From: JAGQPD01 sp020426865
GTDB lineage: Bacteria; Planctomycetota; Planctomycetia; Pirellulales; Pirellulaceae
DNA: 64,000 nucleotides
Reading direction: 5' to 3'
Assembly (NCBI GenBank): GCA_041399065.1
Contig: JAWKTN010000010.1
Location: 62,001-126,000, forward strand
Position 1 is the first letter of the stretch. Every line of letters starts with the position of its first letter. This document shows, one piece after another, positions 42,626-51,943 of this stretch. The translations under genes and the position numbers were made by a program. The notes under the pieces were generated by a model. The model ran no database searches. It saw only the letters and a list, made by a program, of their open reading frames with translations, and was not told the origin of the DNA.

Positions 42626-43465
42626 TCAGCGGCGGACGTGCAGTTCCGGCCGCTTCTGGAGCAATTCATCCAACGCCGATTCGCTATACTGAGCGGAAAA
42701 GAGCGAAAGTACTTGCAGGTGTTCCAACTCGGCAAGGCCCACCAATTCACGGTCAGAAATGTTGGTCTTTTTCAACGACAAAGCTTTCAGCCGCGGAATC
42801 AAACGCAAGGCAGACAGGTTGCTGCCAACTTGACATTCCGAAAGATCAAGCGTTTCCAGTTCGGCCAGAACCGTCAACGTCGAAAGTCCCCGCGACGTTA
42901 CCTGAGTTTCGCTGAGGTCCAATTCCTGTAATTCTGTCAACCCCGTCAAGGCGACCAAATCCTCATCGGTCGTCGGGGTGCCTTGAAGCACGAGCGTGCG
43001 GACGGGCCGGCATTGCCCAATCGCCCGCAAATGCTGCGGCATCACCTGCAAGCCATTTAAATCGATACCTCCCACGTAGGACAATTGCGCGATCAACTTC
43101 ACCGCATCGTTCAATCGCCCGCGGTCGCGAATCGATGATACGTCAATCATCCGTAGGTCGGTCATGTTGTCCTCGACAAATACCGACACGTCGAGCAATC
43201 GGAGCTCTTCGCGAATGTCCACCTTCTGCTCCACCGTCATCGCGCGCTCGATCCGCGGTACGCTGCCGAACAGCACTGCCGAAACGACGGTAATCAACGT
43301 GGAGGTTAAGGTGATCGCTAGCAAATGCAGGATTTGCCCATTCCTCTTTACTGCAAACATAGGCAGGGGCAATTGCGCCAGCCGACGCAATAATAGCTTC
43401 CATCTAGGGGACAATACGGCCGTGTGTTGAGCGATCATCATGATAAATAATATGTCGATTTGCAA
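42626..43465 (-). CDS. Membrane-anchored leucine-rich-repeat protein
   Basis: 279 residues. One membrane helix (LAITLTSTLITVVSAVLFG) lies at about 48-66. From about 110 come short LRR units: LSYVGGIDLNGLQVMP, VRTLVLQGTPTTDEDLVALT, LQELDLSETQVTSRGLSTL, LETLDLSECQVGSNLSALR, LKALSLKKTNISDRELVGL and LQVLSLFSAQYSESAL. This is the planctomycete-style LRR of about 24 residues. In-frame ATGs at 43441 and 43438 are alternative starts. Protein-binding role presumed; no partner evident. It begins just beyond the kinase fragment, at the right edge of the island. Confidence 0.78.
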   Translation of the reverse strand: MQIDILFIMMIAQHTAVLSPRWKLLLRRLAQLPLPMFAVKRNGQILHLLAITLTSTLITVVSAVLFGSVPRIERAMTVEQKVDIREELRLLDVSVFVEDNMTDLRMIDVSSIRDRGRLNDAVKLIAQLSYVGGIDLNGLQVMPQHLRAIGQCRPVRTLVLQGTPTTDEDLVALTGLTELQELDLSETQVTSRGLSTLTVLAELETLDLSECQVGSNLSALRLIPRLKALSLKKTNISDRELVGLAELEHLQVLSLFSAQYSESALDELLQKRPELHVRR

Positions 43466-43613
43466 GCCCTGTTGGGGGGCTAGGGGCCTAAGACCGCGAT
43501 AACTTGCTCTTCCCTTGCGCCGATTTTAACGACTGCGCAATGTGTGGCGACTCTGTTGATGTTGCCGTGGCCCGCCGGTTGGACGGTTTTGCGCTGTGCG
43601 CAGTTGTTGTGGG

Positions 43614-43631
43614 ACGGCTGGGGGCAGCCGT
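43614..43631 (-). terminator. Hairpin downstream of the electron-transfer operon
   Basis: ACGGCTG and CAGCCGT (7 bp) with loop GGGG lie about 7 bases beyond the stop of the decaheme cytochrome gene. No T-tract follows, so termination is plausible but not certain. Confidence 0.4.
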
Positions 43632-43637
43632 GGGACG

Positions 43638-45938
43638 TTATTTTTGAATGTGATAGTTGTGGCAGGTAGTGCAGCGATCGCTCGCTGCGTGCGGTTTGTG
43701 GCAAGAGGCGCAGGTTTCTTTACTGATCGCTGTGAAATTCGGTGCCATTTCAATTGCGGCGGCTGTATCTGCGGAACGATTTGTGGCCACGTCGCCGCTA
43801 GTTGTGCTAGCGTTGGGAACGTGGCACCGTGCACAATCCCGCAACGCGGGTTGAATCAGGTGCGGTGAGTGCGAAAATCGCGTGAAGTCCTTGTGCTGCA
43901 ACCGCAGAGCGGCGGTTGAATCCCACAGGATCTGGCGGTCACCAGTGGTTCGAGTGATACCGACGCGGTGGCAGGACATGCAGAGCCCTTTGGCCAGTGG
44001 TGCCGAGAGTTCGGACCAGCTCTTCAGATCATCGCCGGCCAACGACAATAACGACGTTAGCCATGTCTTGAGAAACAGGTCGCCATGTCCGGTCGGTTGG
44101 TAGAGGAGCGCGAATATCGTGTCGTTGCGGTACCATCCACCAAGATAGGTGCGCTCGGCCGGACTCAAATTGCGGGGCGGTGCCGCCTGGTTGATGGAGT
44201 CGACGGCGACGTCAGCGTTCAAGTTGTCGCTGGTCAGTAGATCTTCATCTGCCGAATCGGCTTCGGTCGGCGTGGCCGGCTCTGGGGTTGGCGTGGCGGT
44301 GACATTCTCCGGAGGCGGGGTGCGCAGCGGATTTCGCCGCATCACGGGGATCGGTTCGTGTCCAGACGTCAATAGGATGTCGTCAACCTTTGGGGTTTGC
44401 TCCCCTATCTCGCGCGCCACTGTGGAGTGGACCACCGCGTCGCCAGTCACCGATGACGATGTATGATGGAGACCGGGCAGCCTTTCGCGATACACGGTTA
44501 CTTCCTGCTTCAACTTGGGGAACCACCGTTTCTGCGCCTGCACGAACAGGTCCGTGGAAACATGCGCAGACAGATCCGATAGTTGCACTTCGTCAAGCTC
44601 ACTCTTCAACGCGGCATTCCATCGTTGGCGCAGCGCATGATGGCCTTGTTCGCCGAGGTCGTAGAGCAAGCACTTGATGGCCCACACGACCTGCGCTACG
44701 GCCTGCAGCTGTGTTTCGTCGTCGGGATCGACGTCAAAGAGGTCGAAATTCTCGCCAAGCGTCTGAGAAGCCTGTTGGAATTGCGGATCGGCACTTAGTA
44801 AGATCCTCATCAATGGTGCGAGCCGGCCGTCGAAGTCGCCACTGGCGCCATCGGGCCACTGGCCAATTACCAGCTGCGCGTCATGCATGGCATCGGTGTC
44901 GATCATCGGCAGGTTGAGAATGGCGATACCATCCGCAAGACTTTGACGAACCGGACCGTCATGACACTGACTGCAAGTCTGGGAAAAACTCTTCGTCCCG
45001 ACGATCTGCTGGTGCTCCGATTCCAAATGGCACTGCCGGCAATCAAAAGTTGCCTTGCGATCCACAAAGTGCTTGCCTTCGTGCGTGCCGTGATTGAAAG
45101 CGATTCGTGTCCGTTTCCGGTAGGGCCAATCCGCGAATTCGGGATGGCCAACGGATAAGCTGGCGAATTGTCGTTGATGGCAGGTCTGGCATTGCTTGTC
45201 GGCCAGCATCGTCAGGTCATGCGTTTTGCCCTGGTGCTCTTGATGGCAGGTCGAGCAAGCGATTTCACGTTCGGAGTTTCCGGGATGGGATACACGCCGA
45301 AGTGGACTCGCGTATTTTTCGCTCAGTCGTTGGGTAACGGTGTCAAGCGAGTCCGAATTCATGCCGTGTGCTTGCAACGGACTTTGGCCGTGTAGGGCGT
45401 CACGGTGGCAATCAAGGCAAAGGGCCGATTGAGTCAGGTCGGGGTGCGGGTCGGCAACCATCGCCAGCGACCAGCGTCCCAGCGAGTCGCGTGCGGCTTC
45501 GTGGCACACGTCGCAGCGGCTGTCATCGGTGGCAGCCAAGATCTGTGCATGCGGCGCGGAAAGTGGTCCGGGCGCGATGAAATGATTGCGGTTGGCAGAA
45601 CCAAGCGACAAAAAAACGGCGCCAAGTGTCGCCATGACACAACCGCCAATGAAAATTTGGCGGCGGGCGCGAAGTGACCGGATAGGGTGACACGGTGGCG
45701 TCTGATGGCAACACGTGCCATCATCATTGGGGCTTTCGTCGCACGGCCCCCCCATGCTCTCCGGTCGTTGGCAGACCCAACGATCGCCGCGTCGCGCCGG
45801 GCGACATACGCCGCCGGCACGGCAGATCCCTAATCCGCTCGGGCCTAGCAAGCATTCGTGGCCGTGTTCGCTATGACCGCATTTCCATGTTTGTTGCGGC
45901 CGCTGGTAGTCGCCGGAAAAGCCTTGAGAATCGCTCAT
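43638..45938 (-). CDS. Decaheme membrane-anchored cytochrome c (cytochrome c3-like)
   Basis: 766 residues. The N-terminal 90 residues are Cys/His-rich (KCGHSEHGHECLLGPSGLGI, GVCRPARRGDRWVCQRPES and CCHQTPPCHP) and precede the only membrane helix (IFIGGCVMATLGAVFLSLGSA, about 95-115). If the anchor is N-in, this part is cytosolic and may bind metal. The rest carries ten CxxCH motifs: CDVCH, CLDCH, CSTCH, CQTCH, CRQCH, CSQCH, CMSCH, CARCH, CASCH and CTTCH. The first six and last four form two heme groups separated by a 250-residue heme-free stretch. The ATG overlaps the preceding TAA (TAATG), which fixes the start. Likely role: periplasmic electron transfer. Confidence 0.88.
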   Translation of the reverse strand: MSDSQGFSGDYQRPQQTWKCGHSEHGHECLLGPSGLGICRAGGVCRPARRGDRWVCQRPESMGGPCDESPNDDGTCCHQTPPCHPIRSLRARRQIFIGGCVMATLGAVFLSLGSANRNHFIAPGPLSAPHAQILAATDDSRCDVCHEAARDSLGRWSLAMVADPHPDLTQSALCLDCHRDALHGQSPLQAHGMNSDSLDTVTQRLSEKYASPLRRVSHPGNSEREIACSTCHQEHQGKTHDLTMLADKQCQTCHQRQFASLSVGHPEFADWPYRKRTRIAFNHGTHEGKHFVDRKATFDCRQCHLESEHQQIVGTKSFSQTCSQCHDGPVRQSLADGIAILNLPMIDTDAMHDAQLVIGQWPDGASGDFDGRLAPLMRILLSADPQFQQASQTLGENFDLFDVDPDDETQLQAVAQVVWAIKCLLYDLGEQGHHALRQRWNAALKSELDEVQLSDLSAHVSTDLFVQAQKRWFPKLKQEVTVYRERLPGLHHTSSSVTGDAVVHSTVAREIGEQTPKVDDILLTSGHEPIPVMRRNPLRTPPPENVTATPTPEPATPTEADSADEDLLTSDNLNADVAVDSINQAAPPRNLSPAERTYLGGWYRNDTIFALLYQPTGHGDLFLKTWLTSLLSLAGDDLKSWSELSAPLAKGLCMSCHRVGITRTTGDRQILWDSTAALRLQHKDFTRFSHSPHLIQPALRDCARCHVPNASTTSGDVATNRSADTAAAIEMAPNFTAISKETCASCHKPHAASDRCTTCHNYHIQK

Positions 45939-46771
45939 TACCGCCACCCTCCATCGAACGCGTGGGCCAATATCATATGATAAGTGGCGATAATGATTAA
46001 TGAGTACGTCAAGCCAATGTGGACGAACAGCCACAATTTCAGTTTGCCCTGAAGTGCCTCGTGATAATCCATATCGTCGCGCCGATCAATCAACGTTGAC
46101 AGTGACTGACAAGCTGTCTGTTCAGCTTCCGAACAGTAGCGGCGAATGGTCTTCAATTCCGCCTGTAATTTACGGCGTAACGTATTTGTTGGTCGCAGAT
46201 AATACCACATACCCCGCGGCCGGAAAAAGAACTCCACCAGCCGTGATGCGTAGAAGTCGACGACGATGGGGGATGCCGATTGCGTCGCCAAATGAACCAC
46301 CAACCTGTCTGCCGTTTGGCGTACGTCGTGCCGTAATGCGGGGATCTGTTCGAAAATGTACTCCTCGCGCAGCTTGGCCAGCCGTCGAGGAATCGATCGA
46401 GAGATTGCCAAACCGTAAAGACCGCTGGCGAACGTCAGCGTGAAGCAGGTTGCCAACGACGTCTCGATGTAACCGTCGGGAATTCGCCAGCCGACATGCA
46501 GACCGAACATCGCTCCCGAGAATATTGCCACATAGATGTGGGCCTGCAGCCAGTGCGACGACGCGCCAATCGAAAGCGCAGGAAACTTCTTGCGGAAATT
46601 GTAGGCCGACAGAAACAGCACACAGCCAAACAGAGCGTATCCCGAGTAAAAGGCACTATCGCGTAGTGCCTGGTGCTGGTGGTGTAACAACCATCCGGCA
46701 GCCAACATTGTTAACACAACATACGTTGTACTGCGAATTCGTCGCAAAAGAAAAAGGCGATTCCGTGCCAT
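45938..46771 (-). CDS. Membrane cytochrome b-like protein
   Basis: 277 residues from ATG 46771 (MARNRLFLLRRIRS). Helices include STTYVVLTMLAAGWLLHH, YSGYALFGCVLFLSAYNF, AHIYVAIFSGAMFGLHVGW, TSLATCFTLTFASGLYGLAI and a last one near LWLFVHIGLTYSLIIIATYHM. Histidines at helix positions (HWLQAHIY, GLHVGW, FVHIGL, TYHMILAH) could ligate b hemes, as in cytochrome b561 or cytochrome b-type quinol oxidising subunits. A loop of about 110 residues separates the last helices. It sits between the 4Fe-4S protein and the decaheme cytochrome, the natural place for the membrane quinone link of the complex. The longer frame to 46873 overlaps the neighbour. Confidence 0.7.
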   Translation of the reverse strand: MARNRLFLLRRIRSTTYVVLTMLAAGWLLHHQHQALRDSAFYSGYALFGCVLFLSAYNFRKKFPALSIGASSHWLQAHIYVAIFSGAMFGLHVGWRIPDGYIETSLATCFTLTFASGLYGLAISRSIPRRLAKLREEYIFEQIPALRHDVRQTADRLVVHLATQSASPIVVDFYASRLVEFFFRPRGMWYYLRPTNTLRRKLQAELKTIRRYCSEAEQTACQSLSTLIDRRDDMDYHEALQGKLKLWLFVHIGLTYSLIIIATYHMILAHAFDGGWR

Positions 46772-46850
46772 GGGTTTATAATCGTCCGTTGTGAGTTGGT
46801 TGGCAAATAACGAGTCGCTATGTGTCGTCCGTCTGATGCAACATCCTGTG

Positions 46851-48605
46851 TTATTTGTTGAGCCAAGTGGCAAGCAGTTCCAACTGATTGAGGTTCGTCC
46901 GCAGCATGGCGTCGTGTGGGCATGCCGACTGGCACGATGGCTTGCCTCCCAGCTCGTGACACAAATCGCACTTCGTCGCTTTCAACACTGGCAATTGTGT
47001 TTGGCGATCGACCATCACCTTGCCGGTGACGTCCCGAATCTGCACCATCGTGATATTGTTGTAGGGGCAACTGTTTGCGCACGTCGTGCAGCCGACGCAT
47101 GTCGCATCGTTGATAACGACCGAGCCCGACTGTATATGTCGCGCAATGGCGCCGGTCGGGCAGCCGATCATGCATACAGGATCCACGCAGTGCATGCACG
47201 CGTTGGCGATCATCAGGTTTTCATACCGCAGTCCTTGGCGGATGAAGCGGGGGTTGTTGTCGTGCGTCTTGGCACATGCTCGCAGGCAGTCGTCGCAGCG
47301 AGTGCATCGTTCCAAATCGATCAACATCGTCTGCGTTCCGTTGAGTACGCGATGCTCCGACAAGAACTCGATCAACCCAGCGTCAATCTCCGCCGCCGGG
47401 CCACTCGATTGGTTCGTGCGACCGTCAGGAGGTCCCAACGCGTGCGGACGGTACGGCGACGATTCCAAAGGGGCAAGAATGAGTTCCACCTCGTCGGTCG
47501 GAAGGTGAGGAAAGACAAAGGTCTCCAGCAGGTTTGTCGGAATTCGCAGAATGTCGGTGTATCCAACGGAACGCAGTGAGTACTGCCACGGAATCCGTTG
47601 GCCCGTCTTCCAGGCGAAGACCAGCTCGGCAAGCCCGAAGGTCTGTCCTTTCCCCAAGTACGAAACCGTTCGGTGACCGCTGCCATAACGATGACTCAGT
47701 CGCGCGAATCCTGATCGAATCAGAATCAAACCGTCGGCGTAACTTTGTTCTTCGGCAATAACGGGTTCGATGGCAATCGGATCACTCGCTCCGGAACGAG
47801 TAACCTTGCGATACGCGGCGTGCCATTCGAATGTTCCATAACTGGCAAATTCCGTTGCCGCCGTGAACGACGGCAGGTGCTCATTTGGCACGACTCGCAA
47901 CAACGGTGTTTCTCGTAGATGAATCGCCAGGCTGTTGCTGCGATAGAGCTCGTCGATATGCTCGCGAAGAGCGTTGTCGCGGCGCATGATATCGCGCAGT
48001 CCTTGCCAGCGGATCTCCAGCAGGGCCGCATCTTCTTCCACGAAGACAGTCGCCGAACGCGGGGCACGCGCAATCGCTCCCAGTTCACCAAAAAAACTCC
48101 CCGCCGTCAGTTGCAGCGTACCAAACTGATCGAGCACGCCCGGTACGTCTTGCAGGAATACGCGTGTGCCGGCTCCGGAATCTCTGGTGCCCAACGATGG
48201 TGACGAGCTCGTTCCCAGCGTAGCTCGGACCTCCGGGAATCGCGGTTGCCAAACCTGGTCGATGAGCGACTGCAACCATCCCTTGCGGGGACGATCGCTT
48301 CGCCCCAAGAGACTCGACGGCAGGCTTTGCAACACAACGCGCGCCGTCCCCCGCAAGATCAGAAAGGCACTCTCGCCAAACTCGCCTTCGCGAATCACGA
48401 TGTCGCCCGCTCGGTATTGCGCTATTCGAGCATCGTTCAACAGAATGTCGTGTAGCGAATGACTCGAACTGAATCGAGACGCGTCCATCTTGCAGAACGG
48501 CTCGATTCGCAACAGCCGCTGGACGTCATCCGACGTCATTTCCGCGCCAAAGGGAACGTCCCACCGCTTGGGACGGTCCACTGATACATCCTTGAGCAAC
48601 ATCAT
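46851..48605 (-). CDS. Cyclic-nucleotide-binding and 4Fe-4S ferredoxin fusion protein
   Basis: 584 residues. Two CRP-like cNMP-binding modules come first: YRAGDIVIREGEFGESAFLI with GSFFGELGAIARAPRSATV (about 60-185), and IAEEQSYADGLILIRSGFAR with GKGQTFGLAELVF (about 265-350). A HybA/DmsB-type iron-sulfur domain follows from about 430: CTRCDDCLRAC, CMHCVDPVCMIGC, CVGCTTCANSC and CDLC...CQSAC, enough for four [4Fe-4S] clusters. Each cNMP module looks able to bind ligand (GELGAIARAPRSA retains the Arg of the phosphate-binding cassette). This couples a nucleotide or effector signal to an electron relay. It is the third gene of the operon. Confidence 0.88.
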   Translation of the reverse strand: MMLLKDVSVDRPKRWDVPFGAEMTSDDVQRLLRIEPFCKMDASRFSSSHSLHDILLNDARIAQYRAGDIVIREGEFGESAFLILRGTARVVLQSLPSSLLGRSDRPRKGWLQSLIDQVWQPRFPEVRATLGTSSSPSLGTRDSGAGTRVFLQDVPGVLDQFGTLQLTAGSFFGELGAIARAPRSATVFVEEDAALLEIRWQGLRDIMRRDNALREHIDELYRSNSLAIHLRETPLLRVVPNEHLPSFTAATEFASYGTFEWHAAYRKVTRSGASDPIAIEPVIAEEQSYADGLILIRSGFARLSHRYGSGHRTVSYLGKGQTFGLAELVFAWKTGQRIPWQYSLRSVGYTDILRIPTNLLETFVFPHLPTDEVELILAPLESSPYRPHALGPPDGRTNQSSGPAAEIDAGLIEFLSEHRVLNGTQTMLIDLERCTRCDDCLRACAKTHDNNPRFIRQGLRYENLMIANACMHCVDPVCMIGCPTGAIARHIQSGSVVINDATCVGCTTCANSCPYNNITMVQIRDVTGKVMVDRQTQLPVLKATKCDLCHELGGKPSCQSACPHDAMLRTNLNQLELLATWLNK

Positions 48606-48637
48606 GACTGTCAGTCCTTTGACGTGAACGAGGGCGG

Positions 48638-49717
48638 CTACCTTTGACTTTGATGACGATAAGCGTTGGGTGGAGGTACGATTGGATCGATTGCGGACAA
48701 TCGCGTGCCGTCTTGCGTTTCCGCGAATTCATACGCCGATTCGCCCACGACCGCTGCCGCCGCCTCGAGTTCCTCACGATTGTTCAGTTTCAGCTTGACG
48801 CTGTTGACGGCTGCCAAGGCACGTTCCAGCTGCGGGTTGTTGACGTGCTGCTGGATCGCCGTCAGCTTCTTTCGTACCGTCGCGGCCCGCTTCGCGGACG
48901 TCAGTCCAAACGTCGATTTCTCCGTTGCCAACGCGGTCGCTCGCAGGCTGTACTCCAGGTCTGTCATTAGTCCCACCACGAACATCACACGAATTCGGTC
49001 GGGCGATGAAGGTGCATTCGCCTTCCCTTCCGTTCGCAAAAAATTGTGCCGCACCATCCCTTGCGACCAAGAGACCAATTCAAAATCTTTGCTTCCTGCG
49101 GAATGGCCACCAACATTGACCAGTTTCTCGTTGGGGGTCGTGTGGCAATCGAAACAGCTGCGAGCTACCAAATAGAGGTTTACTGGATTTCGCATCCCCA
49201 AGTTGATGCTTTGCTTCATACGTCGCGCGCGGTGCTCGGCCGTTTCGGCGGACTTCGGTACGTTTTCGCCACCGTAGTCGTTATGAATCGCCAGCCAATC
49301 GTTCGCCGCCCCGTGGCACGATTCGCACGACACGCCGGAGATTGCTTTGATCTTGCCGTCTTCGTGAGCTTGTTGCGTGTAGTGGCACTCGATGCAGACG
49401 TCACCTCGCTTGATCGAACGAACCCCCATGCGCTCGGCGATCTGTTTGGCTTCCGGCCGTCGGTGCAACGTGTCGAAGGTCTGTGCGTGTGGAGTATTCT
49501 TCCACTGTTTGACTTCGTTTTCGTGGCACTTCACGCAGGATTCCACCCCCTTCACTTTGTGCGGATCCGTCGAGACTGCTGCCGATCCCGGAGTCTCCGC
49601 CGCCGACGTGCCGGTAACAACCAAACCTACAGCCCCTACCAATACGCACTGAATGATCGTGTGCCGACTGATGCGGCGTGATCGGGAATGAAATGAATAG
49701 GTGATAACGCGGATCAT
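48638..49717 (-). CDS. Tetraheme cytochrome c, cytochrome c554-like
   Basis: 359 residues with a signal peptide (IIQCVLVGAVGLVVTGTSAA). Four CxxCH motifs: CVKCH, CIECH, CESCH and CFDCH, with WKNTPHAQTFDTL after the first, as in the cytochrome c554 family. Additional His residues (HAEDG, HNDYGG, HSAG) may be distal ligands. The last 120 residues are helical, without hemes. The protein is periplasmic and probably passes electrons between the operon's membrane partners. It starts 93 bases after the end of the reductase gene. Confidence 0.87.
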   Translation of the reverse strand: MIRVITYSFHSRSRRISRHTIIQCVLVGAVGLVVTGTSAAETPGSAAVSTDPHKVKGVESCVKCHENEVKQWKNTPHAQTFDTLHRRPEAKQIAERMGVRSIKRGDVCIECHYTQQAHEDGKIKAISGVSCESCHGAANDWLAIHNDYGGENVPKSAETAEHRARRMKQSINLGMRNPVNLYLVARSCFDCHTTPNEKLVNVGGHSAGSKDFELVSWSQGMVRHNFLRTEGKANAPSSPDRIRVMFVVGLMTDLEYSLRATALATEKSTFGLTSAKRAATVRKKLTAIQQHVNNPQLERALAAVNSVKLKLNNREELEAAAAVVGESAYEFAETQDGTRLSAIDPIVPPPNAYRHQSQR

Positions 49718-49810
49718 CGGGTTGATTTCCTGGCGGCCTGCCGGTTGTTGGGTGTTATCGGGTCACACTTCTGACCGTGCGGTGTGTATCCAAAACAATA
49801 GCTCAGAAAA

Positions 49811-51190
49811 TCATGCGTCCAACTCAATCGATCCCTTGGGAACAGCAACGCAGGGCAAGCACGTGCCTGGTTCATGGGAGACCGCCGATTCTGTCGAATA
49901 TGTCACTTGCCCGGATTTGACGTTGATGCGGCACGTGCCACAGTTGCCGGTTCGACATCCCGACGGAATGGCAATGTTGTGGTGGTCTGCCAGTTCCAAT
50001 AGCGACTCGCAGTCTGGATCCCAGGGAACGGATTTTTCGCTGCGAACGAACTGTACGGTTGCCCCGGTGGCGCTGGAGCTGACTGCTACTTGTGTGGCAC
50101 TTCGTTTGCGTTTCGGGGCGCTCGGACCAAACATCTCGGTATGCACGCGGTCCGGTGGTACCTTCGCCCCATGTAGTTGCTCGACAAGGTCGTCGATAAG
50201 TCCGCCGGGGCCGCACATGTAGAAGTGCGTCCGTTCGTCGTTGGTGAATGGCCCTAACGCGGCCGGGATGATTCGTCCAGCCACGTGAAAGTCGACCCCG
50301 AGCTCGTCCTCGGGAAGCGGTTGAGAATAAAAAACGATCGTGCGAAGCTGGGGAAACCGTATCCCCAATTCCTCTAAGTGTTTTTTGAATGGATGTTCGC
50401 GACTGTTTCGAAATCCGATCAACAACATCACCCGCTGCGGCATTCCTTGCTCGACCAATGCGTTGACCATACTCAAGATTGGTGTAATGCCGATGCCGGC
50501 ACCGATCAGCACGAGGGGCGCGTAACGACATTCGTTCGTGTCGAGATAAAAAGTCCCGCGAGGTGCCTGCACGTCGAGCAGGTCCCCCACGTCCACCTCG
50601 TCACAGAGGTAGGCGCTGGCCAGTCCAGGTGGCACCTGGCGCGCGTGTTGTGGTGGTTCCTGCCGTTTGATCGTGCACCGATAGAGACCCTCACGGGGAC
50701 TGTCGGAGAGCGAATAGCAGCGAACAACCGGTTGTTGTCGGCCAGGAATTCGCAGCGAAAACGTGAGAAACTGGCCGGGATGAAAACCGCAAACTGGCAA
50801 GCCGTCATGAGGCGCAAGGTAAAAAGACACGCAGCTGTCACATTCGGTTGTTTTGTGAATCACCCGAAAGCGTCTTAGGCCGTTCCAGCGGTGCAGCTGG
50901 GCCTGGAAGGGCGCCGCCTCATGTGTCGAATCCTGCCAGGTGTCGCGGAGCTCCTGCAAACGCTGGCGAGCCGTGGCAATTTGCAATTGGATTTCGTGCG
51001 ATCGGTGCCAGCTACGTGCGATACCACGCAACGTCGTGGCGAGCGCCAACACCAGGGCCGACATCAGTAGACCGCTACCGATGGCTGTCGAGTACGACAG
51101 GTCCGTCGGCATTATCTCCAGTATCGGTAGGATCTCGACGTGGCCCGGGATCTTGACCCAGCCAAGCCATAAAACGCCCGTGATCGTCAT
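49811..51190 (-). CDS. Membrane-anchored FAD/NAD(P)H oxidoreductase with C-terminal [2Fe-2S] ferredoxin
   Basis: 459 residues. An N-terminal helix (IGSGLLMSALVLALATTL, about 37-55) anchors it. The ferredoxin-reductase fold follows: FAD site RCYSLSDSP (about 160), APRGTFYL, then NAD(P) site LIGAGIGITPILSMV (about 235) and YMCGPGGLIDDL. The C-terminal plant-type [2Fe-2S] domain has CRTGNCGTCR and a later CLPC. This order (FAD, NAD, 2Fe-2S) is that of Hmp/benzoate-1,2-dioxygenase-reductase-like proteins. It is the probable electron input from NAD(P)H to the following cytochrome genes, and the first gene of the operon. Confidence 0.9.
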   Translation of the reverse strand: MTITGVLWLGWVKIPGHVEILPILEIMPTDLSYSTAIGSGLLMSALVLALATTLRGIARSWHRSHEIQLQIATARQRLQELRDTWQDSTHEAAPFQAQLHRWNGLRRFRVIHKTTECDSCVSFYLAPHDGLPVCGFHPGQFLTFSLRIPGRQQPVVRCYSLSDSPREGLYRCTIKRQEPPQHARQVPPGLASAYLCDEVDVGDLLDVQAPRGTFYLDTNECRYAPLVLIGAGIGITPILSMVNALVEQGMPQRVMLLIGFRNSREHPFKKHLEELGIRFPQLRTIVFYSQPLPEDELGVDFHVAGRIIPAALGPFTNDERTHFYMCGPGGLIDDLVEQLHGAKVPPDRVHTEMFGPSAPKRKRSATQVAVSSSATGATVQFVRSEKSVPWDPDCESLLELADHHNIAIPSGCRTGNCGTCRINVKSGQVTYSTESAVSHEPGTCLPCVAVPKGSIELDA

Positions 51191-51404
51191 TCCATTCGTC
51201 TTCTACGACTTCCCTGCGGTAGCTTCCTTCCACCCGTATTCCGTGCCGGCCCGGGGATTGTCGAAGATCTTGCGTCGCCTGTCCAGATCGATCTAATTCC
51301 AGTCGGCACTCCCGCGCCCGCTTGACGGCAGTCCTGAAACCCCCTGTAATCGACGCTAGCAGTCTTCGGATCGGGAAGCGGTAGTCGAAAGGGGGAAACT
51401 AGCG

Positions 51405-51914
51405 ATGGCAGAACCGATTGCACCCGTTGTGGGCGTGATCATGGGAAGCAACTCGGATTGGCCGACCATGCAGCACGCGGTGAACCTCCTTGAGCAGTTC
51501 GGCATTCCCCACGAAAAGTGCATTGTGTCAGCCCATCGAACCCCCGCTTGGATGTGCGAGTATGCACAGACGGCAGAAGCACGTGGGCTGCGAGTGATTA
51601 TCGCCGGGGCCGGGGGGGCGGCACATCTGCCCGGTATGGTTGCGGCACAAACGTTATTGCCAGTGCTGGGAGTGCCGATCCAAAGCCGCGCCTTGTCGGG
51701 AATGGACTCATTGCTATCCATCGTACAAATGCCCGCTGGTATTCCTGTCGGGACATTGGCCATCGGTGAATCGGGAGCCAAGAATGCGGCCTTGCTGGCG
51801 ATCCGCATTCTGGCTGCGGATCATCCAGGCCTGCGCTCCCGTCTGGAGACTTACCACCATCAGCAGACACAGCAAGTATTAGATCAACGTCATCCGCCCG
51901 TTGAAGATGCATAA
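51405..51914 (+). CDS. purE: N5-carboxyaminoimidazole ribonucleotide mutase
   Basis: 169 residues, the normal length. The signature GVIMGSNSDWPTMQHAV (phosphate-binding Ser) is near the N-terminus, SAHRTP holds the catalytic His region, and GAGGAAHLPGMVAA and SLLSIVQMPAGIPVGT complete the class I PurE pattern. It converts N5-CAIR to CAIR in purine synthesis. A GGGGG-containing Shine-Dalgarno (about 51391) precedes the ATG. It is 29 bases ahead of purK. Confidence 0.96.
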   Translation: MAEPIAPVVGVIMGSNSDWPTMQHAVNLLEQFGIPHEKCIVSAHRTPAWMCEYAQTAEARGLRVIIAGAGGAAHLPGMVAAQTLLPVLGVPIQSRALSGMDSLLSIVQMPAGIPVGTLAIGESGAKNAALLAIRILAADHPGLRSRLETYHHQQTQQVLDQRHPPVEDA

Positions 51915-51943
51915 GGCCAGCGGAGAAACGGGAGAGAAGCCAC

